Shown here piece by piece: positions 23,879 to 33,800 of a stretch of 64,000 nt of DNA. The notes under the pieces were generated by a model, which saw only the letters and a list, made by a program, of their open reading frames with translations, was not told where the DNA came from and did no database searches. The first letter of the stretch is position 1. Each line of letters opens with the position of its first letter. Source of the stretch: Planctomycetota bacterium. Its GTDB lineage: Bacteria > Planctomycetota > UBA8108 > JACQVS01. The stretch lies in contig JANQLS010000198.1 of assembly GCA_028280485.1 (NCBI GenBank), forward strand, positions 60,510 to 124,509, read 5' to 3'. The position numbers and the translations under genes were made by a program.

Positions 23879-25480
23879 ATGCTCTCCGTCCAATTGAATT
23901 CTCGAGTGGTGGTTCCCCTCTCTATCATTTTGGTGACCCTCGCCGTAGCACCCGCCTTCTATCATGACCTCTGGAACCCCGATGAACCCCGCAACGCTCA
24001 ACTTGCTCAAGGCATGGTTCAAGAGGGTCATTGGATCATTCCCCAAATCAATGGAAATCGTTTCATCGAGCAACCTCCACTCCACGCTTGGCTCGTCAGT
24101 TTGCCGACGAGATGGTGGGGAGCTGGATTAGATCACGCATGGGTACCCCGGGTCCCTTCGATGATTTTAAATTTGATCCTCCTGGTGATCACCTATCGAC
24201 TGGGAAAAAAATACTGGGGAGCAGGAGTTGGAGTTCTCGCCGCCATTTGCTTGGCGGTCACCGTGGAGTACTTTTTAGTCTACCAACGAGTGGTCGTCGA
24301 TACTTCGCTCACCTTGTGTGTGACATTAGCGATGATGACTCTGGTGGAGTTGTTCGATCGCGAGGTTAAAACAATTTCCTGGAAAGCAGCGATTCTCCTG
24401 GGGATCGCATTGGGCTTTTCGTTTTTAGCGAAAAATTTGATCGGAGTAACTTTTGTGGGCTTAGTGGCGGTAGCCCTCTTTTTGAGGAATCGCTCCGTTT
24501 ATTTTTCTAAGGGCGCCTGGTTGAAATGGGGTACGGCGGGATTGTTATTTTTAATTGTTCCCGCGCCATGGCTGATCGCTCTTTACCTTCAAAGCCCAGA
24601 GGCCCTGAGCGAGCTTCTCTACGATAATACCGTTGGGCGGTTCTTCAGTACGGGAAAACACAATCCTCCCTTGTTGGAGTTTCTCCATCGCGGAGCCGCA
24701 GTGATGCTTCCGACACTGGTATTGTTTCTCATTTCCGTATGGAGACGTCCTTGGTGGAAAAACGTTCATTCGAATGAACGAGAACGAGGCATTTGTGAAG
24801 GGCTTTTCTGGTGGGTGGTCCTCCCCTGGGTATTAGTACTCATTTCGGGTTCTAAGCGTGAAGTTTATTTACTTCCCATCACTCCGGCGATCGCCCTTCT
24901 CTCGGCTCGTCAATTGGCAGCATGGTGGGAGCTTCCCGTTTTTATGAAGGTTTCTAAAGTCTTCGTTTGGGGAGTGAGCTTTTCATTGGTCGTCGTGTCA
25001 TTGATTGCAGGGATATTCATCACACCCGTTCCGTGGCCGATTTGGGGTGTTTTCATTTTTCAACTCAGCCATTTTATTCGATGGTGGAGATCTAAAAATT
25101 CAGATCCTAATTACGATGCTCGAGGCATCGCTCTCGTTTCTATCTTGTCCTTATTAGTCTCCGTCAGTTTGATTGGGTTCGGAGTCAAGAACCAAAAAGA
25201 GTCTTATGAACCCCTGATGGAATATCTGATGGAGCAAGAAGAAAAAGGATTTGAAATCATCGGAGTAGAGCTTCCATTGAGGGAAATCAGTGCGCTGCCT
25301 TACTATTTAGGGCATGACCTCCAAAACATCCCGAGATCGGAGTTGGGGTCTAAATTGAATCAGCTCAAAGGTCAAAAAATCTTTGTATCTCGAGACCCGT
25401 ATCCAGAAGAGTTGATGGGAAAACCGACTCTCGAATTTAAAGTTCGTCGTACCATTCATGTCATCCAATGGACGCCCTAA
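23879..25480 (+). CDS. ArnT/PMT-like (GT39/GT83) membrane glycosyltransferase
   Basis: The start is taken at ATG 23879, ten bases after the previous stop; a TTG at 23840 would overlap it. The 533-residue protein has about eleven hydrophobic segments. The first periplasmic loop carries the catalytic-type acidic motif LWNPDEPRNAQLAQGM, then INGNRFIEQPPLHAWLV, matching the 'DE.R.a' and 'kPPL..WL' signatures of ArnT/PMT undecaprenyl-phosphate-sugar transferases. A short soluble C-terminal part follows. It probably transfers a sugar to lipid, glycan or protein at the outer face of the membrane. Confidence 0.85.
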   Translation: MLSVQLNSRVVVPLSIILVTLAVAPAFYHDLWNPDEPRNAQLAQGMVQEGHWIIPQINGNRFIEQPPLHAWLVSLPTRWWGAGLDHAWVPRVPSMILNLILLVITYRLGKKYWGAGVGVLAAICLAVTVEYFLVYQRVVVDTSLTLCVTLAMMTLVELFDREVKTISWKAAILLGIALGFSFLAKNLIGVTFVGLVAVALFLRNRSVYFSKGAWLKWGTAGLLFLIVPAPWLIALYLQSPEALSELLYDNTVGRFFSTGKHNPPLLEFLHRGAAVMLPTLVLFLISVWRRPWWKNVHSNERERGICEGLFWWVVLPWVLVLISGSKREVYLLPITPAIALLSARQLAAWWELPVFMKVSKVFVWGVSFSLVVVSLIAGIFITPVPWPIWGVFIFQLSHFIRWWRSKNSDPNYDARGIALVSILSLLVSVSLIGFGVKNQKESYEPLMEYLMEQEEKGFEIIGVELPLREISALPYYLGHDLQNIPRSELGSKLNQLKGQKIFVSRDPYPEELMGKPTLEFKVRRTIHVIQWTP

Positions 25481-25496
25481 TTCTTTGAGGTGATCG

Positions 25497-26495
25497 ATGC
25501 GAGCTCTCGTCTTATCTGAAGTTAAAGCCCCTCTAAAACTCGAAGAACGACCTCCGATTCATCCTGCCGAGGGTGAAGTCGTCGTCAGCGTTCAAGCTGC
25601 TGCTCTCAATCGAAGAGACTTTTGGATCACTCAAGGATTGTATCCAGGAATTCAGCCTCCCGTGGTCTTGGGATCCGATGCGAGCGGTGTTGTCTCTAAG
25701 GTGGGTGCCGGAGTGAATGAATCTTGGCTCCAACAAGAAGTGATTATCAATCCGGGAATGAACTGGGGGGATAGTGAAGAATTTCAAGCTTCTGATTTCA
25801 ATATCTTGGGATTGCCTCGAGATGGAACGTTCAGTGGAGAAGTTCTCGTACCAGAGTCGAATCTCTATAAAAAACCGAAGCATTTGAATTGGAATGAAGC
25901 CGCCGGTCTCCCCCTCGCCGGAATTACCGCCTGGCGAGCCGGGGTGACTCAAGGCCGACTAGCGAAGGGTGAAACGGTCTTAATTACAGGAATTGGAGGG
26001 GGAGTCGCCACTCTCGCACTTCAGTTTTGTGTCGCGCATGGGGCTCAAGTGTGGGTAACTTCATCTTCAGATCAAAAGATTCAAAAGGCTATCGACTTGG
26101 GGGCTGAAGGAGGCGTGAACTATACTCGTGAAAATTGGGTTCAGGAACTCATTCAAAAGAAGGTTTCACCCCAACTGATCATCGACAGTGCGGGAGGGAA
26201 TTCCTACGCGTCCTTGATCGACTTGGCTTCTCCGGGGGGAAGGATCGTTAATTACGGAGCAACCCAAGGTCCCCCGAAGAAACTGGATCTATTTAAAGTC
26301 TTTTGGAAGCAGCTCACCCTTCAAGGTTCCACGATGGGCTCGCCGAATGATTTTCAATCGATGTTAAATTTTGTTAATGAACACCAATTAACCCCGGTCA
26401 TCGATCAAGTTTATTCATTGGAGGAAGGGAATGAGGCCTTAGCTTCGATGAAGAATTCGCCTCAGTTTGGGAAGCTGGTGTTAGTCGTTTCTTAG
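25497..26495 (+). CDS. Zinc-independent MDR-family oxidoreductase (quinone-oxidoreductase-like)
   Basis: The 332-residue protein has the medium-chain dehydrogenase layout. The GroES-like N-terminal part shows ALNRRDFWITQGLYPG and VLGSDASGVVSKVG; catalytic-zinc Cys/His ligands are absent. The nucleotide-binding part carries VLITGIGGGVATLALQFC, then LGAEGGVNY and IIDSAGG. NAD(P)H-dependent reduction of a quinone or enone is typical of the family. It lies 16 bp after the glycosyltransferase and is probably co-transcribed. Its TAG stop at 26493 is the first triplet of a family B repeat. Confidence 0.88.
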   Translation: MRALVLSEVKAPLKLEERPPIHPAEGEVVVSVQAAALNRRDFWITQGLYPGIQPPVVLGSDASGVVSKVGAGVNESWLQQEVIINPGMNWGDSEEFQASDFNILGLPRDGTFSGEVLVPESNLYKKPKHLNWNEAAGLPLAGITAWRAGVTQGRLAKGETVLITGIGGGVATLALQFCVAHGAQVWVTSSSDQKIQKAIDLGAEGGVNYTRENWVQELIQKKVSPQLIIDSAGGNSYASLIDLASPGGRIVNYGATQGPPKKLDLFKVFWKQLTLQGSTMGSPNDFQSMLNFVNEHQLTPVIDQVYSLEEGNEALASMKNSPQFGKLVLVVS

Positions 26496-26711
26496 TAGTA
26501 GGCTCGACCCTCGAGCCGTGCGGAGCCGAACAACATTACTGATTCAATTTACTTTAGACAACCGAACGATCAATGTAGAAAAGAAAGAGCCCATCACACA
26601 TCGCTTTATAAACTGAACCAACAAAAGTGAATCGTGCTACTAAACCTAGCTTTAGATCTTTAATAAAAATTGCTATAACGAATAACGGCTCGAAGGTCGA
26701 GCCTACTACTA
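26493..26711. repeat. Family B element 2 (219 bp), overlapping both flanking stop codons
   Basis: The left end at 26493-26530 is TAGTAGTAGGCTCGACCCTC then GAGCCGTGCGGAGC. The right end at 26685-26711 is the reverse complement of TAGTAGTAGGCTCGACCTTC then GAGCCGT. Bases 26493-26495 are the TAG of the MDR gene. Bases 26709-26711 (CTA) are the TAG of the convergent SlyD-like gene. The inner 150 bases are AT-rich and non-coding. Confidence 0.92.
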
Positions 26712-27152
26712 CTCTAAAATCTCTAACAGCTCCACGTCGAACTTGAGAGTCTTTCCAGCCAGGGGATGGTTGCCATCGAGGACGATGGCATCGTCTCGGA
26801 TCTCGGCTACGGTCACATCGGTTTCTGGTGATTCGGCATCGGTAGTACTGACTTTGAAGAGCATGCCGACTTCAATTTCGATGTCATCGGGGAACTGCCC
26901 TTTTTCGACTTCAAAGATTAGATTTTCATTCCGTTCTCGGTAGGCTTGCTCAGGTGGGACTTCAATTGTTTTTGTTTGTCCGACAGCCATGTCTTCAATG
27001 GCGGCTTCGAAGCCTGGAATGACCACTCCCTCACCGATGACGAATTCGAGGGGATCCCGGTCTTCACTACGTGAGGTGTCAAACACTGTTCCGTCTTCTA
27101 AGTAACCGGTGTAGTGAACTTTTACTCGGTCGCCATTTCTTGCCGTGGTCAT
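26709..27152 (-). CDS. SlyD-like FKBP-type peptidyl-prolyl cis-trans isomerase
   Basis: The 147-residue protein has the FKBP core VKVHYTGYLEDGTVFDTS, PLEFVIGEGVVIPGFEAAI and MAVGQTKTIEVPPEQAY. The insert-in-flap chaperone domain lies between, followed by the closing LDGNHPLAGKTLKFDVELLEI. That ending is diagnostic of the SlyD/FkpB branch. It lacks the His/Cys-rich metal-binding tail of E. coli SlyD. It is cytoplasmic, with proline isomerase and folding-helper activity. Its stop codon lies within the family B repeat. Confidence 0.93.
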   Translation of the reverse strand: MTTARNGDRVKVHYTGYLEDGTVFDTSRSEDRDPLEFVIGEGVVIPGFEAAIEDMAVGQTKTIEVPPEQAYRERNENLIFEVEKGQFPDDIEIEVGMLFKVSTTDAESPETDVTVAEIRDDAIVLDGNHPLAGKTLKFDVELLEILE

Positions 27153-27264
27153 GATTTATCTTTCTATTCAGGTGGTTTGCCGTTTAAAAACTGCCGGATC
27201 GGTTCAAGTTCCTGTCCCGGAAGAAACAGCCCCTAAAGATTTTGTTTTAAGTTTATCGAAGCAA

Positions 27265-28059
27265 TCAGTAACGAGCCGCTTCCCCCGCGCTTCCTAGATC
27301 GAGGTCGTCGACGATACTCTTTGCTGCCGAGAGTAAGAATCCAAGATCACTCGAAACGGCGATGAAGCGCCAGCCTTCTGCAATTCTTCTCGCTGCCATC
27401 TCTGCGTTACCCGTGTGAAGGCCCGGTTGAACTCCATGTTTGGCGGCGGTTTCACGTAGATGGTTCATCGCTTCGACAAATTGAGGTTCATCGGAGTCCA
27501 TCGCAGGAGTCAATCCCATCGAAGAGTGAAGATCGTTGGGCCCCACGAACATCGCATCGATTCCGGGGACTTTGGAGTAGATCTCTTCGGCGTTTTCAAC
27601 GGCTTGAATGTGTTCAGCTTGAAGAACAACCAAGATCTCATCGTTAGCTTTGGCGTAGTATTCGCCAGGGCTCACTCCAAAATTCGTTGCATGGAAACTA
27701 CCGCCTACGCTTCGGTCTCCCTGAGGATGGTACTTGCAAGCCTCCACCGCTCGAGTGGCTTCTTCAACGGTGTTCACCATCGGAACAACAATTCCTTGAG
27801 CGCCGTTATCTAATGCCCTCTTGATATGATCATGAGAATTACAAGGAACTCTCGCCAGTGGCACAATACCCGCATCTGCAATAAAGGCAAACATGATTGC
27901 AGCAGTTTCCCAATTCACGGGACTGTGTTCAATATCGACCGTGAGCCATTTGAGCCCGGTTTTGGCTAAATAACGAGCTGCATGAGGGGAGGCAAGGGAA
28001 AGCCAGCTTCCGACTTGAGGTTCACCGGCTAGAAGGCTGTGCTTGACTTGATTGCGCAT
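27265..28059 (-). CDS. HpcH/HpaI-family class II aldolase (2-keto-3-deoxy acid aldolase type)
   Basis: The 264-residue protein carries the family blocks WLTVDIEHSPVNWET (around residues 37-51, catalytic His), PLARVPCN (Arg) and GAQGIVVPMVNTVEEA. LVVLQAEHIQAVENAEEI is the metal-binding strand, with Glu. DAMFVGPNDLHSSMG is the usual FxGxxDLxxxxG site. Reversible retro-aldol cleavage of 2-keto-3-deoxy sugar acids (rhamnonate or gluconate/galactarate type) to pyruvate and an aldehyde is expected. The substrate cannot be read from sequence. A sugar-acid role fits uxaC and the other sugar genes in the window. Confidence 0.85.
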   Translation of the reverse strand: MRNQVKHSLLAGEPQVGSWLSLASPHAARYLAKTGLKWLTVDIEHSPVNWETAAIMFAFIADAGIVPLARVPCNSHDHIKRALDNGAQGIVVPMVNTVEEATRAVEACKYHPQGDRSVGGSFHATNFGVSPGEYYAKANDEILVVLQAEHIQAVENAEEIYSKVPGIDAMFVGPNDLHSSMGLTPAMDSDEPQFVEAMNHLRETAAKHGVQPGLHTGNAEMAARRIAEGWRFIAVSSDLGFLLSAAKSIVDDLDLGSAGEAARY

Positions 28060-28172
28060 GAGTTGAGCGTCTCTTCAAAGGTAAAAGAGGATTTAAGTCA
28101 GTGATCAAAGAGAGATCTAAAAGTGATCTAGAGGCCGTGAAATCTTGATCTGAGTCAGTGAGCATATAAAAA

Positions 28173-28199
28173 AACCCGGAACTTATCCGGGTTTTTTTT
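28173..28199. terminator. Bidirectional rho-independent terminator
   Basis: The stem AACCCGGA..TCCGGGTT (28173-28192) is flanked by an A run on the left and eight T on the right. It can stop transcription on both strands. It lies downstream of the acyl-CoA dehydrogenase (minus strand, ends 28241) and upstream of the aldolase gene, separating the two. Confidence 0.85.
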
Positions 28200-28240
28200 C
28201 AGTTGTTTTGAATTTTAGGTTTTTCTTGTCGCGGAGTCGC

Positions 28241-30136
28241 TCAAGTCGTAGACGAAGTGACTTCTTCTAAAAGATATTCGGGAGTCACTACGCCTTCCTC
28301 TAACCAAACATGTTCATCGGCGAGAACTTCTTGGGCGAGTTTGTAATTGGCGCGATCTTCATTCGACCAAGCTGCTTTGAAGGAAGCCTTCACTCGGCGT
28401 CGAGCGAGCTTGCAGAAGTGATCGGCTAACTTTTGAGCTGAATCGTCATCCGGATTTTGGCTCATCTTACTTTTCGCGTAGGCGATGACCGCGGACATGG
28501 CGAAAAGTTCCACCCCGATATCCACGAAACGACCTAAGAGTTGTTGGCGCTTCTCCAGCTTCTGTTGGTAGCGCCCCATGGCGTAAAATGTGTTTCGTGC
28601 CAATTTACGAGCCGTCCGTTCGATGAAGCGGAGGTGCTTTCCGAATCCCTTGGCTAAATCATCGTGCTTTGGAGGCAGAGTGAATGGATTGAATTGTCGG
28701 GGTAACCAACCCATGTAGGTCAAGCCGACCTTGATGGCGGGTAGAAGTTGAAATCGTTTCAACAGCGGGCCAGCGATCTGCATGTGGAAGTCGAGGGCTT
28801 CCCTTGCGATGAACAGGCGCATGATCTCACTGGTACCTTCGATGATCCGGTTGATACGCGTATCCCTGAACATGCGTTCGATGGGAACGGGATCTTCTCC
28901 TCGCTCACCGAGGGACTTCGAAGTTTCAAAGCCACGTCCAGCGCGAATCTGAAGCGTTTCATCGGTGATTGTCCAATTGACTTCTGTACAGAAGAGCTTG
29001 GCCATCGCCGCCTCTAATCGAATATCTGCATCTCCACGGTCAGCTAAGCCACTGGTGAACCATGTGATGGCATCCATGGCGAAAGTGTGAGAGGCGATAT
29101 AGGCGATCTTTTCTGCGACCGCATCGTGCTTTCCGATGGGGGCTCCCCACTGACGACGTTCGTTCGCCCATTTACGAGCGATCTTTAAGCATTGTTTAAC
29201 TCCACCTGTGGTAGCCGCGGGAACGGTCAAGCGACCGGTATTCAATGTGACGAGAGCGAGCTTGAGCCCTTTACCGGGTCCCCAAATCACGTTTTCAGCG
29301 GGAACTTTCACATCTTTGAATCGAAGCAAGCCATTTTGAATTGCGCGAATACCCATGAAGTCGCAGCGGTGAACCACTTCGAAACCCGGCATGTCTTTTT
29401 CTATGATCAAGGCCGTGATCTGTTGTCGTTCTTTTCCCTTAACGACGATGGAGGGCGTCCTGGCCATCACAACGATGATGTCTGCGACCACACCATTAGT
29501 ACACCAGAGTTTCTCACCATTGAGAATGTAGTGCTTTCCATCGGGGGTGGGTTCGGCGAAGGTTTGCATTCTTGCGGGATCGGAACCGACACCGACTTCG
29601 GTTAAAGCAAAGGCTGAAACTGCGCCTTTGGCTAAACGAGGAAGGAATTTTTTCTTTTGTTCGTCTGTTCCGAAAAGTTTGAGCGGTTGAGGAACGCCGA
29701 TCGATTGGTGAGCTGAGATCCAAACTGCGGTTGAAGCACAGTGACTGGCGATCAGTTGGCAGGCTCGATTGTAATTGGTTTGAGATAAACCGAGACCGCC
29801 GTATTCCTTCGGGATTTTCATCCCAAAGCAACCTAAGTCGATGAGAGCATCGAGGGCATCGGCAGGAAGATCACCCGTTATATCGATCTCTTGGGGGTCG
29901 ACTTTTTCACGAAGGATGGCTTCTAAGCGTTCTAAAAACTCGTCTCCAATTTTCTTGTCGTCGGGGCTTTGATCAGGGAAGGGGAAGAGAAGATCGGGAC
30001 GAAAAGACCCAGAGAATAACTGGGCGGCAAAACTGGGGTGAGTCCAGGTGGTTTCTCGGGCGGCTTCGGCGACTTCCATCGCCTCTTCGCGTTCGGCGTT
30101 TGAGTTAGGTGATTGTGACTTAACTTCGCTGCTCAT
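28241..30136 (-). CDS. Acyl-CoA dehydrogenase, long (VLCAD-like) form
   Basis: ATG 30136 is preferred over the TTG at 30172 because it is preceded by AGGAG nine bases upstream. The 631-residue protein has the ACAD N-terminal helical domain, then the FAD-binding segment SAFALTEVGVGSDPARMQT and KLWCTNGVVADIIVVMA. The C-terminal helical domain includes RMFRDTRINRIIEGTSEIMR. An extra 190 residues after that resemble the VLCAD/ACAD9 C-terminal extension. FAD-dependent alpha,beta-desaturation of acyl-CoAs is expected. It stands alone with its own terminator. Confidence 0.93.
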   Translation of the reverse strand: MSSEVKSQSPNSNAEREEAMEVAEAARETTWTHPSFAAQLFSGSFRPDLLFPFPDQSPDDKKIGDEFLERLEAILREKVDPQEIDITGDLPADALDALIDLGCFGMKIPKEYGGLGLSQTNYNRACQLIASHCASTAVWISAHQSIGVPQPLKLFGTDEQKKKFLPRLAKGAVSAFALTEVGVGSDPARMQTFAEPTPDGKHYILNGEKLWCTNGVVADIIVVMARTPSIVVKGKERQQITALIIEKDMPGFEVVHRCDFMGIRAIQNGLLRFKDVKVPAENVIWGPGKGLKLALVTLNTGRLTVPAATTGGVKQCLKIARKWANERRQWGAPIGKHDAVAEKIAYIASHTFAMDAITWFTSGLADRGDADIRLEAAMAKLFCTEVNWTITDETLQIRAGRGFETSKSLGERGEDPVPIERMFRDTRINRIIEGTSEIMRLFIAREALDFHMQIAGPLLKRFQLLPAIKVGLTYMGWLPRQFNPFTLPPKHDDLAKGFGKHLRFIERTARKLARNTFYAMGRYQQKLEKRQQLLGRFVDIGVELFAMSAVIAYAKSKMSQNPDDDSAQKLADHFCKLARRRVKASFKAAWSNEDRANYKLAQEVLADEHVWLEEGVVTPEYLLEEVTSSTT

Positions 30137-30878
30137 CTCCGCTTGCTCCTGATCCGCTTCTAATGGCTTCAAGGTCTCTCTGAGAAAAAGGGCTCAGAGG
30201 AGAGTTTTCAGGTGATCTGAGGGGTTTTAGGGCTCCTCAGGCTTCGAATTAGCCTACTCTATAGGGTTTTCGAGGATTCTCAGGACCTCATCGAGGTTGA
30301 TGGAGGTTCTTAAGAATGGGTTTGAACCCAAAAATCTATCGGAATACCGAAAGGTTCATTAGGATTTTAGCTTCATCGGAGGCAACTCACCCTAAAAATA
30401 TATGTATTCCGGAGTTTCGTAGGATAACATCGATTTCTTTACTGTTCGAAGGACAGGAAAGATAATCTTGTTAGTTCCCCCCTCAGGGGGTGATTTGCGA
30501 AGCAAATCTGGGGGTGAAGAAAATAAGCGTTCACTTAGGCTGCAAAGCCGATCAGGCTTTGACGCTGATTATGTGATTCGCTCAATAGCTTCGATTCCAC
30601 CTAACAGTTGATTCTTCCTTTTCTTCTGTGAACGGTTATCGAATGTTTTCGGCGTAATTTACGTCCGGGAACAATCAAAATTCTGAAGATTTCAGTTCCA
30701 CAGAGGGATTTGGATGTTTTCGGAACTTCAGGGTCTCAAGGGCTGAGATTGTGGGTCTTAGGCAGATAGATTCATGGAGTGCAGGTATCAAGCTTTAGAG
30801 GGCTGAATTCCTTCTGCTAGGATTTAAACGAACAGATTTTATTAGAACGTCAATTTGAGGTGCACCAGAGAGGGTCCA
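30137..30878. other. 742-bp intergenic region upstream of the CotH/lamin-tail gene
   Basis: It is non-coding on all frames I checked. It contains the palindromic cluster at 30475-30516; the rest shows no gene, terminator or known motif. It should hold promoters for the divergent acyl-CoA dehydrogenase and the 1,626-residue gene. Confidence 0.5.
30475..30516. repeat. Compact palindromic cluster (family H)
   Basis: A run of C, then CCCCTCAGGGGG, then the perfect hairpin GATTTGCGAAGCAAATC, then GGGGGTGA. It resembles the other intergenic palindromes in structure, but no second copy is in this window. Confidence 0.6.
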
Positions 30879-33800
30879 ATGATCGAGGGAACTATGAGGT
30901 TGAATTCAAAAGGAGGCTTGAGAAGTCTTCTCACTCGTGTGAATCCCGTCTTCTTCTTAGCTATCTTCACTCTGCTTTCTTTTCAAGTAAGAGATCTGCA
31001 GGCCTTGGTGATCACCGAGATCATGTACAACACCGGACGTGAGAATCCGGATGGAACTGAAGATCAAAGGTATGAGTTTATTGAGATTTACAACGAGAAT
31101 CACGATCCCATCGATCTATCGGGATTCTATTTCTCGAGTGGAATCTTTTACGAATTCCCCGCCCAAACGATTCTTGCCGGTCGTACCTACTTGGTCATCG
31201 CCGCTGATCCCGACACCATCGAAGCCGAATATGGCATCAGTGGGGTGCTGGGGCCCTGGTCGTCGACGAGAGCTCTCTCTAATTCAGGTGAAAAAGTGGC
31301 TCTTGCAAATTCCACCGGTCGTGAACTGGTTGAAGTCACTTATAACGATAAAGGCAAGTGGACAGCCGCAGCGGATGGCACCCGACACAGCTTATCGATC
31401 TTCGATCCTTTTTTTGAGGTCGATGATCCCGACAGTTGGGGGCCTAGCGCGCAATTAGGTGGAACTCCGGGCGCGAGTAACTTTGGAACGGATCTCAATA
31501 TCATCGACACTCCATTGATTCCTTCAGGAAGTGTTTGGAAATATTTTAAGGGAACTGAAAATCCTCCTAGCGCTTGGAAAGAAGCAAGTTTTGATGATGG
31601 AGGTTGGTTGGAGGGACCCACGGGTATCGGTTATGGGGATGGTGACGATGCCACAGTGCTCAGTGATATGGAAGACAATTACCTGAGTGTTTTCTGTCGT
31701 AGGAAATTTACGGTGGATGATTTGGATTCCGTCGACATTCTCAACCTCACCGTTACTTATGATGATTCGTTTCACGCTTACCTCAATGGTGAAAGAGTTG
31801 CCTCAGTCAACATCGGAACGAATGAAACCAATTTTGATGATAACGCAGACGATGCTGGGGAACCGGAAACGACCGACTTAAATCTTTCAAGTTTTAAGCA
31901 TCTTCTGGTTGAAGGAGCTGAAAACATTCTGGCCGTTTCGGTTCATAATGCCAACTTAGGAAGTTCCGACTTAAGCTTTATTCCTCGGCTCACAAATCGA
32001 AGAATTGTTGAGCCTGAAGTCTTCGGGACGGTTCCGGTCAGAATCAATGAAGGGTACTTTCCTAGCACGGGTGACCGTTGGATCGAACTTTATAACACCT
32101 CGGATTCTGAAGTCGATATCGGTGGTTTCTATCTCACGGATGACAAGCAAGATTTAACTAAAACTCAGTTAGCCGAAGGCGTCGTCATTCCCGCGAGAGG
32201 TTGGATTGCGTTTACTGACGTAGAGCTCGGTTTGAATTTTTCTCTTCAAGATCCGGTTGTTCGCGATGAGGTGTACATCGCCCTCGTCAATGCATCGGGT
32301 TCGCGGGTTATCGATGCCTTTGCTTTCAGCCCTGAGCTTGAAGGTAAAAGTGAAGCTCGCATGCCGGATGGAGACGAAGACGTAGCTCCCGCTGCTGAGC
32401 CTACTCGAGCGGCTCAAAACGAAGTGGATGTGATTACGGATGTTGTGATCAATGAGATCATGTACCACCCCCTTCACCAGGGTGAGAACGAATACATTGA
32501 GATCTTTAATCGCGGTGATGTCGCTGTCGATTTAACGGGATGGAAATTGAGAAAAGGAATCCGATTCGATTTCCCCCCCGGTTCCTTCATCGGATCCGGT
32601 GAGTATGTCGTCATCGCTAGGAGTCCAGCAAGAATCAATCAAATTTACGGTCCGGCGGTTAAGACTTTTGGTCCTGATACACCTGAAGGTCGAGACGACT
32701 TTGGTGGATTAAGAAATAGTGGTGAACGGATCAACCTACGAGATGAAAATGGGAACCTGGCCGACACCGTTCGTTTTCACGATGGTGGTTATTGGCCGAG
32801 ATGGGCTGATGGTGGTGGTTCTTCCATCGAGTTGATCGATCCTTGGGCTGACAACAACGTTGGAAGTTCATGGGATGCGAGTGATGACTCTCGAAAAGCC
32901 AATACGACATTAGTCTCGTACAACTCAAGGCATGCAGGGGGTGAACCCGAGATTCAAATTGCTCTGCTCGACCGCGGTATTGCCATCGTCGACAACCTTT
33001 CGGTTAAAGCGGGAGCCAATGAACGATTAAGTAACGGTCATTTCAATAGCTCAGAATCGGGCTGGGCCATCGAAGGAAATCATATTTGGTCGGGAAGAAC
33101 GACGAAAGCTACTGAACGTCTCGATGGCAACGGTTCATTGAAGCTCATCGCAACGGGTCGAGGTGACAATAAAGTCAATCGATTAGAGTCAGCCACTCAA
33201 TCGCTCTCGACTTCGACGACTTACACGATCAGTTACGAAGCCCGCTGGGTCGTGGGAGCTAATGCGGTCTTGACCCGTGGCTACGATCATGGCCTCGCCA
33301 AACGTAACTTCTTGCCTGTCCCTCTGAACTTGGGAACTCCTGGAAATATTAATTCCGTATCTCAGCGTCAAATTGATCGGACGGGAAGTACTAATTTAGG
33401 TCCGACAATCGATAAAGTGCGTCAAAATCCAGTCGTTCCCGAGGCCAGTGAGTCGGTGACAGTGTCGGCGAAGATTAGTGATCCCGATGGGATTCAAGCC
33501 AATTCAGTTCGTCTTTTCTATGCGTTGAATTCGAAGACGGCTAACTTTACTCAGGTAGCGATGAGTGGCCCGGATAATGATGGTCGTTATTCTGCGGTGA
33601 TCCCGGGTCAATCATCGGGAACTCGAGTACTTTACTACATCGTTGCGGATGACACTGAAAATGAAGAAGGACGTTTTCCTACGGATGCCAATTTAAGAAC
33701 TCATCCTACGTTGGTGGATCCCGACAATGCTACGAATCGGGACCGTTTTTTCGCGATCTATCGTCACGATACGCGCCTTCCCTCTGGGAACTATCATTCC

